Below, in pieces: positions 55,141-64,000 of a DNA stretch of 64,000 nucleotides. The notes beneath the pieces are model-generated. The model was given only the letters and a program-made list of their open reading frames with translations. It ran no database searches and had not been told where the DNA came from. The DNA is from Symsagittifera roscoffensis (lineage: Eukaryota; Xenacoelomorpha; Acoela; Convolutidae). Position 1 is the first letter of the stretch. Each line of letters opens with the position of its first letter. Where the stretch lies: positions 54,887,074 through 54,951,073 of the forward strand of contig NC_087063.1 of NCBI RefSeq assembly GCF_963678635.1, in the 5' to 3' direction. The translations under genes and the position numbers were made by a program.

Positions 55141-55154
55141 TTAAACTAATAATT

Positions 55155-55625
55155 GAGTTGAGAGGTATCCGTGGTGGTCTCTTGTTTCATATTATCTCTC
55201 GCCCATTTATTGAATCCTTGGAAGAACCCAAATAGGAACAATTGAAGAACGTGGTGTATGCCACGTCGCGAGTCAATTTGAGTCACCGCAACATCCATCT
55301 CGATAAGAAAGCTATCAACTTTGTCAATCTCCATTGAAACTCGACCAAAAAATTATTTCTGTGGCAAGATCTCATAAACAACTCTATCACTTCTCATCGA
55401 AACAACGACGTGCCAACTTTTTTAAGGCTGAATTAATCGCTGTTCTGAGGTCTATTTACACTCTTCTTGCAATTCTATGTTGCCAACGATCTGGAGCCCA
55501 AAACATTCAACGATCTCCGAGAATTGAACATCACCATCATCGACACTTGGAATTCCATTCTGACAAAAACAGAGCAAATGGACGCACCATCAAATTGCAG
55601 TACAAGAAGCTGGAACAAACGGTGT
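55155..55625 (+). pseudogene. Unidentified plus-strand coding remnant
   Basis: Reading the plus strand in shifting frames gives a coherent protein-like text: LRGIRGGLLFHIISRPFIES (55160-55218), NVVYATSRVNLSHRNIHLDK (55248-55307), KLFLWQDLINNSITS (55350-55395), LIAVLRSIYTLLAILCCQRS (55430-55490), FNDLRELNITIIDTWNSILT (55510-55570). Asn-X-Ser/Thr sites and the hydrophobic run are reminiscent of an envelope-like glycoprotein, but I cannot name a family. Stops and a frameshift near 55505 mark it as a relic. Confidence 0.35.
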
Positions 55626-55648
55626 AATTAGGAAGTCCGTTCGATTTC

Positions 55649-56102
55649 GGTAGTACTGCATTACTTTCCGAGTTTCAACTTCATTCATCAGCAGCGATTG
55701 AGTAAACGCAAACCAGCAGTAGGTCAGTAGCAAATCGTCTTGAGAGATATCACTTCCAAATCTTGTGTACTCTTTGAGTCTTATACTCGGAGTCCAGTTG
55801 AAACCTAAAATATATCTTTACTGGTTTTGTGCACTCTTTGAGTCTTTGACTCTGTGATATTTCAATGCTATGGGTGTTAGTTTGTAATAAAACAGAAGAG
55901 TAATAAGTTGTAATTTAACTCTTGTTGAAACTTTGTTTTTGTTTAGAGATTATGTTTATCTTTTCATATCTCTCTTCAGATTGCAAACGTCCAAATGACT
56001 GTTTCGTTCGGCCAGCATGAATGGCTTTGAATAATACTAACAATACATAACAAAATATTAATACCACTTATTCTCCAAGGTTACTGTGGCAACAGTACTA
56101 CA
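55649..56102 (-). repeat. Possible LTR of element D
   Basis: On the minus strand the stretch begins TGTAGTACTGTTGCC (ending at plus 56102) and finishes CAGTACTACCGA (near 55650), so the ends are inverted copies of GTAGTACTG. A purine-rich GAGGGGAATG lies just before it (56112-56121). About 454 bp, within the usual size of LTRs. No second copy is in the window, so this stays tentative. Confidence 0.4.
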
Positions 56103-56199
56103 CCGTACCACATTCCCCTGAGGACAACAAAACTTTATATTATATCTTATAAAATTTTATAATCAATATTTATGAGTTTGTATCTCAGTTTACTAAGTT

Positions 56200-56419
56200 G
56201 TTTAGTGTTTGATTCAGTTTCCTTTGTTATTCTTTTTTACTTCCGCTTTGTTTCTCGAAGCGTTCCACGACCCAGAATCGTCCAACGATCTAGCCCCAAA
56301 TTTCTGTTTGAATAGGTGTCTCTCTAATAGGTTGAACGTGTTGTTTTCCGGTGTTGTTTCTTTGTTGTTGAGATTTAAGTTCGCTAATCTCGTTCTGTAG
56401 GCCTCTAGTGCTGCCAAAT
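56200..56419 (-). pseudogene. Small helical ORF at the end of element D
   Basis: Frame 56417-56214: MAALEAYRTRLANLNLNNKE, TFNLLERHLFKQKFGARSLD. It follows the pol tail directly and may be its true end, since only a stop and a few codons separate them. No known domain. Confidence 0.4.
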
Positions 56420-57283
56420 TTATCTACGTGACATCGTCCTCACAACTAATAAGTTTGACCGAATGGGATACTGGGCTACCATATCTCTTTGGTCCCTGGT
56501 TCTTCGTTTGTCTATTACTCCTTCTAACTGTCGTTTCCTCCTCTTCTTGAACCAACTCGTCAGAAAACCCTGGTGGGGGAAAAGTATCGGCTGATCCTGC
56601 TTGTTGAGTTAGTAATTTTTCCGCTTCTTTTTGCACCCCTCTGGTCAAGACCTGATTAGAGAGTGCCTCTCATTCTTTTGATGTCATGTTCTTATTTTGG
56701 AATGTGTCCAGAATTTCTTTTTCGTCAGTTTGTCGGGTAATGGGTTTACTCACTGATGCTTCCTTAGGAGCAGACGACTCAATGTAGACTTCTTCATTGC
56801 TTGTATCCCGCTTTTTGGATTCTTTTGTTGCTGTTTTGGCAGCTTTTGGTTTCCTCAGTTCTTGCGTTATGGACTTACTCTGATAGCTTGTCGGGTTATG
56901 TACAAACGGTCCCGCTCGAGTTGGCTTGTTCCTTTCCCTCCTAGGTTAATGCCCTCGCCCGTCTTTGTATCCTTCGACGTTACTATGCTAGGCGAATTTT
57001 GAAACTTGTCCACCAACCAACTGTCTTGGTCTCTTGGCCCCTGATCTTTTACGTCATGTTCTTCGGCCGACTCACTGTCACCGTCTTCATCCTGTGTTAC
57101 TGTCTTTTGTTGTTTACTTCTTGGTTCTTCCCCTGTTGGGCTTCTCTTTTTCTCCGAACCTTCTATTCTGGACTGTAGAGGCAGTTTTGATCTCGCTATG
57201 TCGCTCTTTCGATAAATTGCACCAGCAGCCGTTTTTACTGTCGATGGTGTCTCCGATACAACTTTCCCTTTTAGAGGTATTGT
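56420..57283 (-). pseudogene. Pol C-terminal tail, element D
   Basis: After the stop at 57284 coding continues in the same frame: GKVVSETPSTVKTAAGAIYR, KSDIARSKLPLQSRIEG, acidic EDGDSESAEEHDVKDQGPRD, SWLVDKFQNSPSIVTSKD. After frame changes it ends with EEETTVRRSNRQTKNQGPKR and YGSPVSHSVKLISCEDD (56560-56430), the R-R-S-x-R...RYG-x-PVSH signature often found at the end of gypsy pol. The acidic, Ser-rich tail is about 280 codons. Confidence 0.65.
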
Positions 57284-58042
57284 TCAGGCTTTTCCACTTA
57301 TTCTCTGTTGGTGTTTGCGAAGGAAGCTACCCGACAAATTGTCAGTCACTGTAGGCTGTTTGTCCTCAATAAATCCTCGCTCCCATGAATATAATAATTC
57401 TTTTCTCAGTTCGGGATTTATCGTGCTGGTCTCGTCTACGACTCTTCGTAACTCGCTGTATGAAATGTCCCTTCGAGTGGCATTCGATCGTGCATTGGCC
57501 TCTAGTAGTTGCTTTAGTTCCTTTGCTCTGGCCCTTTCTTTAGATGCCGTAGTATTACGCAAAAATAGTGGGCTGACGTCCCGACTATTTCGACCTTTTC
57601 GGATAATTTTGACATTGTCTCGCGATTGATCAATGCGTCTCTTCAACTGCGAAGCTGTTAGCGCCGATCTTTCCAAATGTTCTTTATCTAAACGGTCAGA
57701 ATTATTAGGAAATTTATCTCTTACAATTTTAAATTCCGTTTTTGGCAATCGACCGAAATGCGCCTCAAATGGTGAAAATTTGATCGTTTTCTGTTTGTTC
57801 CATCTTAAGTCCCTAATTAGTGTGCTCAGACACAGTTTAATCGACTGTACATTTTCATCGAGAAGCATTACACCCAATCTTCGTTTAATAGTTTGTATTG
57901 TGCGTTCAACCAAACCACATCCTCGATGATCACCGACTGGACAGAATTTTTGAGAAATATTATTTTCTGTGCAAAATTTTTTCATTGTTTTCCTTTAAAG
58001 CCTGAAAACTGATCCGTTTTGATCGATTCTGGTATCCCATGT
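57284..58042 (-). pseudogene. Integrase, C-terminal half, element D
   Basis: A first short frame gives HGIPESIKTDQFSGFKGK (58026-57989), containing the second catalytic Asp (TDQF). After a single-base frameshift the 233-codon frame 57985-57284 gives KKFCTENNISQKFCPVGDHR, GCGLVERTIQTIKRRLG (catalytic Glu), LRWNKQKTIKFSPFEAHFGR, then a Lys/Arg-rich tail. This is the TDQFSGF...GLVERTIQTIKR type of integrase frequent in invertebrate gypsy elements. Its start is lost at the copy E insertion. Confidence 0.85.
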
Positions 58043-58045
58043 GTG

Positions 58046-58930
58046 TGTAACATTCGCCCAAATACTACACAGCGACGAAGCGTAGAAAAAGTACCTATTA
58101 ACAACTGGCAGGCGTCAGTTACCTTAATTCTACTCGTTTTTCACCGTCTCGACCTTGCCAGTTGATTTTCTGGTCCGTTTAGGGCTAAGTAAAAAGTTGC
58201 TATTTTTAGGCCATCAGTCAAACGACTTTTGATCAGCTTTCGTTTACATGCGAACACAACCACATAGCTGAGTCTCGGATCCTCAGACTACGTGATTGCT
58301 ATTAAAAACACGGTTCGAATACCCTATTTTATTATGTTTTTGTGTGACAGTTCTATATTAACTCCATTGGAGATGGATTGACCCTTTCCTCTTTCTAGCT
58401 ACTCATGTTCTAAAATATCAAATAATACCGGTGTTAATTCAAAGTTCTATGGCATCAGAGTAGCTGAAAAGTTAGTTTTATGCAGTCCTTCAACATAAAA
58501 CAGTCTCTAGGGGACCAAGCCTCTGCTCCCGTAATCTTCTCTAGATAACGTTCTTATCTCTCCCAATTTGTGGCACGGGAGGGTTCCGCGGAATACTCCT
58601 TCCCCACTGAAGCTTCCTTTTCCACTAATTTCTACTGCTATGGATCTTATCGTGTATTATTGCCACGATAAGAGGCTCCGTATTTCTCGTGTTCCCGTAC
58701 GACCGTCTTTCACTATATTTGTCGTTGTTCTGTTTTTTCGTTCCTTTTCGTCAAAATGGTCGCCTTTTTGTATTTCTCAGAAAGATTCACTCTTCGACCG
58801 AAATTTTAAAAATAAAAATTCTAGAATATTCCTACTCTCCCTTGCAGCATTTTTTCGCTACTAAGGCCTTTATTCGTCTTTTTCTGTCCCGCCGAAAAGT
58901 TGCGCTGTGCCAATCTGGCAGAATGGCACA
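58046..58930 (-). repeat. 3' LTR of copy E
   Basis: 885 bp. Minus strand starts TGTGCCATTCTGCCAGATTGGC and ends GGGCGAATGTTACA, the same end as the LTRs of B and C. Located within the integrase codons of D. Confidence 0.84.
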
Positions 58931-58942
58931 TACTCCCCGGAC
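58931..58942 (-). other. Polypurine tract of copy E
   Basis: Minus strand GTCCGGGGAGTA abuts the LTR; same as in B and C. Confidence 0.74.
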
Positions 58943-59700
58943 AAGTCCCCATCAATGTCCCCATTGATCGCATAACACCGGGTTATCGTCAAGTAAAACT
59001 CCAGTTCTCTATAACTAATCTTACAAATCGCATAAGAAAATGAATCATTTATCTACTCCACCTCAACTCACTACGTGTCACAAATGGCATTGTACTACAT
59101 CTCACTGCCTTTCAACATTTCCACAAAATATGCACCATGAGGAGTGTCCTAGATAAAATTTCTTTTCTGACTACTTACGTCATCTTTGCCATAAAATTTC
59201 TTTTCGCTCTTTGTGATTAAAAAGTTGGGACGTGGCACGGCCACTCACCCGTTAAAATTAACTTAACGTCGCTCACCAAGTATAATCAGTTATTTATGCG
59301 GTCCTATTTGATATTAAAACTAAGAAACTCTGTGGCTAGGAAAGTAACTGAGTTACTCACCCTTCTCGAGCGAGTTTACCCAAACCTACCATATCGCCAC
59401 ACAGTGAAATTGTGTCTTACACAGGTTGAAAACTTCAGTCGTGTTTAAATAGGTAAATATACTCACCTATGTTCTATATATAAACATAAGTAGCACAACT
59501 AAAATTTTCTTTCAACAATTTTAACAATTGTAACAATTTTCAAAGTTTGGTCTCACCAAACTAGATCAAAACAAAAAGTTCAACAATTTGAATAATCAAA
59601 CTTGGTTGATTGGTTCAAGTTTTAACACAAAAAGACAATCAAGTTTTTTCACATTCTCTTCCTTTCTTGTTCACGTCTTCATTTATCCTCTTCGTTCCAT
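58943..59700 (-). other. 3' noncoding region of copy E
   Basis: About 760 bp between the accessory C-terminus and the PPT. Weakly conserved with B and C (for instance AAAATTTCTTTTCTGACT and CCATATCGCCAC as counterparts of CCCTTCATATCACCAC). No gene seen. Confidence 0.52.
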
Positions 59701-59705
59701 CATCT

Positions 59706-60017
59706 TCATTCCATTGCTTCTCCATCCTGATCTTCAGCTTCACTGTCTTCTAGGACTTTTTCTAACATGTCCATGGAGTTGCGGGCCGTGCCCCAACTCT
59801 CCTGTTCCAACAGCCTCGGTTTGCAACAAGGCAGCAGGTCCACATTCACCTTTTGCTCCCGGTTCCTGCAAAAACTGTTGTGAAGACACAGGCTCACATT
59901 TCGTTCTAGGTCAGCTCTTAAGACCTCTTTCTTCTCATCTTCAGTTACACAAGGCGCTCCAGCTACTCGCTTCACCGCCGTGGTGACCGCGTTTCTGTGC
60001 GTCAGGAATGCTGTCTT
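59706..60017 (-). pseudogene. Accessory C-terminus with Cys/His motif, copy E
   Basis: AVTTAVKRVAGAPCVTEDEK, ADLERNVSLCLHNSFCRNRE, LLPCCKPRLLEQESWG, then acidic EDSEAEDQDGEAME and a stop at 59706. It is in the same frame as 60539-60018 and 61895-60582, separated only by single TAA codons. Coding continues before the first Met (LTHRNAVTTAVK). Confidence 0.68.
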
Positions 60018-60581
60018 TTAGGCTCCCGGTCCTATATCTAGCTGGAAAGATTGATAGGCTTCCGTGTTCCTCGACATGTGACGCTTCGCGCGTTCATTCA
60101 TCCATGACGTCATCACTGCACGGAACCAAGGCATCAACCTTTGCATTGACCATATTCTTTCAATGGCTTTGGGTATTCTCAGAACCTTGCAGGTGGTTCT
60201 GAAAAGATCCAATTTGCGGCTCATCTTCACGTTGCTCAGCTGCTCAGGAGTCGGCACGGCCGTCTCCTGCTCACTTGTGTCCGCGTTAGCCTCCAACCAC
60301 CTCACTGCCAGCATGGCACTAACCACCACGATTGACACCTGTTGATTCTGATCGGGCAACCCCGTAGAGTATAACTCCTCCACGTCCCATACTAGCATCA
60401 GATTCCCGCGTTTGGGGTACCACAACGTCTGCGCCAAGCAGTGGCAAGGATACTCCCCTTGGGTCATTAGTATGTTCCTTCGGGTCCAATACCCTGAGGC
60501 TCCCAGCAACGGTTCCACTTCCATCATTATTCTATGCACCTCGTCCTTTTCTTCTATGTTGGGGAATTCAGTGGAACTCGC
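60018..60581 (-). pseudogene. Accessory near-C-terminal domain, copy E
   Basis: A clean 173-codon frame from 60539, with coding also upstream of the Met (STEFPNIEEKDEVHRIMMEV). Landmarks: EYPCHCLAQTLWYPKRGNLM, LVWDVEELYSTGLPDQNQQV, SIVVVSAMLAVRWLEANADT, RKLDLFRTTCKVLRIPKAIE, RLMPWFRAVMTSWMNERAKR. It ends at a TAA at 60018. It has strand-helix alternation and one hydrophobic helix. Unrecognised family. Confidence 0.68.
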
Positions 60582-61895
60582 TTACTGCTTCTGGAACTCG
60601 CTCACATTAGCTTCGTTCAACCTCATGAACTCTTCACCCACTACGTCTTGCAACTCGCCTTCAGATCTCTTTGGGACTGCCCAAAAGATCTTTGCCAACA
60701 AATCATATGACCTCTCCGACATTCTGGCCAACCTCACGCACTTTGGCACGGAGAAAAGTTCGTCAATCAACACCTGCTGCGTCCTCGCATCCATTACCAC
60801 CACGTGTGTAGGATACCTACTATTGCAATATGGTGCGGAGTTTGAACCCACCAGATATTTTGAACCAGTAGGTCTATGATAGGCCTCACTATCCTTCAGA
60901 TTCATTTCTTTTTCAAGAGCTTCTCGCCAGCCTCCAATCTTCTGCTCTGTATGCAATGCACCAGGGAATACTTCCATGCTGAGTGACGTCACTAGCTCAT
61001 GGGCACGCTCCAGGCGCTCAAGCGATTCTATCGAGCTCGTCATGCTACAAAATCCCAAGGCAGTGGTCAAGTTTACATCCGTCACCCCATGACAGTCCGC
61101 GACCAACTCCATGCCACTCTTATCCGACATGCTCAATCTTCCGTACAATCGTGCCTGTTGTCGATGCTGCTCGCTCAGCGTGATCAGGCAGTTTCCCAAG
61201 TTGCAAACATGTCCTTCCATCCCACTATGTTGAGCTAAACAGGTGCCTTGCCTCAACCAATTGCTCGATGGACTTTCCTCGGATGGCTCCGTGGATGGGT
61301 TGCTCTTTCGCTTCGTCACCCTCATGGCCAGCAGATGGTGTATCATGGCCAGATCATGTAGACTCGCGTCATCATCCAGGTCTAACGTGATATCCGCAGT
61401 CATGTCCCAGATTAAACCGGCGTTAGGATGGGGACACCAAGAAGGCTTCATGAGCTCCCACATGGTTACTAGGCTGGTTTTCAAGGGACCGTCCCAAGAA
61501 CCACAATCAAAACTCACTTGCCCCTTCAGCTCGGGAACCGAGGGTTCGACCACTCGTTCTTCTAAAACAATTCCCAGCTTGGGTTGTTCCACCATCAGCA
61601 TTCCAATCTCCTTAATCCGTTCGACCCAGAAATTGAGCACTATGGCTTGCTCATAGTCGAAGTACGCTTCCCTGGCTTCTTCATTCACGAAGGGATTATA
61701 CGCCATCCCCGGTATGCCAGACACATATTGGGACGACTTCACTTTCCCTAGTGTTGCAAAGTCTTTTTGTCTCCTGACTGTTTCAATCAACTCCCGGCTC
61801 ACTTTCAATTCTTTGTTGGAATACCTTCTCACTTCTTCCAACTTGCGATAGCTCTCCATGTCATTCGACTCCCTATTTGGTACAATCAACGGCAT
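60582..61895 (-). pseudogene. Accessory C-terminal helical domain, copy E (437 codons)
   Basis: The longest open frame in the window. Landmarks: EEVRRYSNKELKVSRELIET, QYVSGIPGMAYNPFVNEEAR, YFDYEQAIVLNFWVERIKEI, MWELMKPSWCPHPNAGLIWD, LADCHGVTDVNL-like ELVADCHGVTDVNLTTAL, EAYHRPTGSKYLVGSN, LFSVPKCVRLARMSERSYDL. Predicted mainly helical, with conserved Trp/Cys/Pro (PSWCP). The frame is not closed naturally: a TAA interrupts coding that goes on to 59706. B and C carry the same domain in pieces. No known family. Homology begins upstream of the first Met, so this is a segment of a larger protein. Confidence 0.78.
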
Positions 61896-62160
61896 ATCCT
61901 GATACAGTTCTAGGAGTGCCCTGAGGCAGTTTCTTTCGCAGTCAACTCACTTTTGCAGAATAATCTTTATGCATTCTATCAAAACAGGAGTGGGGATGCG
62001 ATCCACCACGAACCTTAAAAAGCAAAGGGCATCCTTACGCTTAGCCCAGGCTATCGTCTTTTGAAATCAACGCTCGCAGGTCTTCCATCAACTCAAGCTC
62101 CTGTTCCTTTGATTTCAAATCATTACTGGCTTCATATTCCGCCTTCCTGATGCCCATCAA
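61896..62160 (-). pseudogene. Accessory segment between central and C-terminal domains, copy E
   Basis: Minus strand reads RKAEYEASNDLKSKEQELEL and MEDLRALISKDDSLG, then KDALCFLRFVVDRIPTPVLI and ALLELYQDMPLIV through stops and frame changes. Homologous to B 24790-25060. Confidence 0.55.
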
Positions 62161-63141
62161 TCACCAAGCCAACCGCACTTGCAGGTCAGTTCTCATGCAC
62201 GGGTGAGCCAGGTACGCTGCCACCGTCGCAGGTGCATGCATCGTCTCGTCGAAGTAACTTTGGAGGGCCGCCCTCCAAGAAATTTCCAGTAGCTTTTCCA
62301 GCCCGATTTCGTTCGCCTCCGAGGACATTATCGTGCCGCATTCTTTCCGATTTAGGTTAGAATTCTCCGTAAGCCCTTTCAGATGTTCCTGCATGGCTCG
62401 ATTCCCGCTCCAAGCCATCAGGTGTCCTCTCGCAGAGTTCCTCGCCTTCAACATCTCCACATAACCCCCTGCTGGATCTCCCATGTGGACCGATTCTGGC
62501 ACCGTGACTCGACTGTACTCGACCACGTCGAGTTGTCCCTCTAGTTTCATCTTGGCTATGTTGGTTCGCGAGGGCCTGTAATCATCAAGTCCTCCAGATC
62601 CACACTGACTGATGATCTCCATCTCTAGCTTAGTGTCTGCTAGGGTTCGTGCAGTCTTCTTTGATTTCGTGGCTGTTGTGGTCAGACCTGCCAAGAGCAT
62701 AGGGGATATCAGGTTCTCTTTTTCTCCCCCGGTCAGCTTCGCACCATCTCCTTGCCCGCTCTCGCCTGAACGATCTGCGCTCGTCAAAGAGGCCACCACT
62801 GCACTGGCTTTCGACTTCACCACCCTCTGATTCACGGCTCGACTTCCTGTCTTCCCTTTCAGTCGCATCAGCCCTTTTCTTGCTCGTCTGACGGGTAATT
62901 TCTTCGTGACCTGCTGGCCATCGGCACTGTCCTCTGTAACTGACTCGGTCAGAACATCAAACATCAGACTCTATGGAGTTCATTATTTTCTCCAGGACCT
63001 CACGCATAATGGGTTGGTTCAATCCCACCTTCATTATGGACTGCGATCCATATCGTCGTATCACGTCCCATGACCTTTCCATGAAGTTCACTCGGTTCCA
63101 GGTTGCCCCTGTCTTGCTTTCTAGTTCACTTTGGTTCTCTC
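62161..63141 (-). pseudogene. Accessory central domain, copy E
   Basis: Frame 62964-62161 (267 codons): basic VRRARKGLMRLKGKTGSRAV, SPMLLAGLTTTATKSKKTAR, QCGSGGLDDYRPSRTNIAKM, DPAGGYVEMLKARNSARGHL, LEISWRAALQSYFDETM, HPCMRTDLQVRL. Just before, in another frame (about 63080-62970), comes NFMERSWDVIRRYGSQSIMK, QPIMREVLEKIMNSIE. Homologous to B 23800-24790 and C 39846-38900. The Lys/Arg-rich N-terminal part suggests nucleic acid binding or nuclear import. Family unknown. Confidence 0.68.
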
Positions 63142-64000
63142 CTATTCCTCTTCCGGTAGCGTACTCAGGGAGGATACCCTCATTGACTGTTCAATCTTTC
63201 TCCTCCTTGGTGTCTTCAATCTTTGTGGATCCTTATTTCGACACTCTCTCGCCTGACTTATTGGGTCCATCGGGGATAAGTCGGCCGACGCCTCTTTTGT
63301 AGGGGACATGAAAGACGATGGCGTCATCAGAAACAGACTCCCATCGACTTCCCCGTCGTCGTCTTCACTAAACCGGTACTCCAGCAAGTCTCTCTCTAAC
63401 GCTCCTAGATCCGTCTCACCCGGCTTTTCTGTCTTTCCCTTCGATATCGTCATCGTCCTGATCCATCGACTCATCGTCATCTGCATCAGGTTTCGGCTTA
63501 GGTCCTGAAGGGTCTTGTCGTGTGTCAATGCCCGAGTCCGGCCGCGCCGGTACGGTCAGGTCTCCTGCGTGATAGAAAAATTCATCATTCACCAGGAATT
63601 CTACGGACTCCTCGCCATGTGGTACCAGGTCCTCTATCGTTGTGTATGAGCCTCCTCTGCACTCCTTCGCCACTTCCAGCTTCACTACTTTCACTTCTCC
63701 TGACCACCTCAGTCTTGATAAGTCATCAGTGGGAGCATACACCTCGTTCCACACCTCAGCCGAGACCTCTGGTCTCCTGGAAGGTGGTGCTTTGATCTTT
63801 TTCCTGCTCCAAGCATCAGGAAATGTGAAGTCAAATGTGTGCGCGGCTGCAGCGTTCCAACTGATGAAGCGCGGCTCCATCCCTTCACTCCATTTCAGCA
63901 TTTTTCTCTCTGCGTCACGAGCTGCTCCGATGCGAGGGGCAATGACGGGAGATGTGACTCCCAACAACATCCTCCTTATCGGTGGGTATCGAGGGCATAG
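63142..64000 (-). pseudogene. Accessory helical/acidic region, copy E, cut by the window edge
   Basis: Frame 63970-63416 (184 codons): MLKWSEGMEPRFISWNAAAA, SAEVWNEVYAPTDDLSRLRW, VVKLEVAKECRGGSYTTIED, LVPHGEESVEFLVNDEFFYH, then a very acidic tail (DADDDESMDQDDDDIEGKD). The second frame 63528-63142 overlaps (KPGETDLGALERDLLEYRFS and ECRNKDPQRLKTPRRRKIEQ) and matches B 23428-23720. A frameshift lies within the acidic tail (about 63450). Confidence 0.6.

Larger units (their letters stand above)
56200..58045 (-). mobile_element. Element D: 3' part of an unrelated Ty3/gypsy element
   Basis: The minus strand holds the end of integrase and a long C-terminal tail. It is cut at 58045 by the LTR of copy E. 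Sequence and motifs differ from A, B, C and E, so it is another lineage. If 55649-56102 is its 3' LTR, D runs from 58045 to 55649 in the window and its 5' part must lie right of copy E. Confidence 0.78.
58046..64000 (-). mobile_element. Copy E: giant Ty3/gypsy-type element, 3' part, inserted in element D
   Basis: Begins at its 3' LTR end (58046), followed to the right by PPT, 3' noncoding region and accessory region, which runs off the window at 64000. Its accessory frames are the longest of all copies, though still broken by in-frame stops and at least two frameshifts. It belongs to the same family as A, B and C but to a more divergent branch (for example LVGSNSAPYCN where C has LVGSKRAPMCK). 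Confidence 0.86.

Noticed and set aside
1-64000. tRNA, rRNA or intact host genes
   Set aside because: I found no tRNA-like arrangement, rRNA-like stretch or intact non-transposon reading frame by eye. tRNAscan or BLASTx could still find something small.

Overview
The window is repeat-dense nuclear DNA of a metazoan, most likely an invertebrate. I see no intact host gene, no rRNA or tRNA, and no prokaryotic gene organisation. Almost all of it is decayed retroelement sequence, mostly nested or rearranged copies of one very large LTR retrotransposon family with Ty3/gypsy gene order (protease, RT, RNase H, integrase). The species cannot be fixed from the sequence. All pol reading frames carry stops or frameshifts.

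Layout. (1) 1-6060, minus strand: copy A, the end of pol followed by a long accessory coding region that runs off the left edge. (2) 6238 to about 34593, plus strand: copy B, an LTR-to-LTR element of about 28 kb: 5' LTR, primer binding site, 2.7 kb leader with a minisatellite, gag, pol, accessory region, polypurine tract, 3' LTR. B contains a 1,350-bp tandem duplication (zinc knuckle plus protease) and a 5.65-kb tandem duplication of most of the accessory region, preceded by a third, partial copy. (3) 34650-51323, minus strand: copy C, LTR to LTR, tail to tail with B, with gag deleted. (4) 51478 to about 54050, minus strand: remnant of an unrelated retroelement RT (F). (5) 54060-56102: AT-rich sequence, an unidentified plus-strand coding remnant and a possible solo or terminal LTR. 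(6) 56200-58045, minus strand: integrase and long C-terminal tail of a different Ty3/gypsy element (D). (7) 58046-64000, minus strand: copy E, whose LTR interrupts the integrase of D and whose accessory region runs off the right edge.

The notable feature is the accessory region. It sits after integrase, where env lies in env-bearing elements, and is about 7 kb without duplications (roughly 2,300 codons). It is recognisable in A, B (duplicated), C and E. In order it has an N-terminal helical domain, a Pro/Arg linker, a coiled coil, an SGNH (GDSL-like) hydrolase domain with its motifs in copy A, a basic linker, a second alpha/beta domain that may also be SGNH-like, and several unrecognised domains ending in a conserved Cys/His-containing C-terminus. 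A conserved intergenic stretch of about 400 bp with a pyrimidine-rich TTTCTAG separates pol from this region and could be a splice acceptor for a separate accessory mRNA. Pol would supply replication and integration; the accessory protein has no assigned role. SGNH/GDSL domains are known in ORF1 of some CR1/L2 LINEs and in giant Athena-type elements of bdelloid rotifers, and giant LTR elements are known in planarians, but I do not recognise this exact combination.
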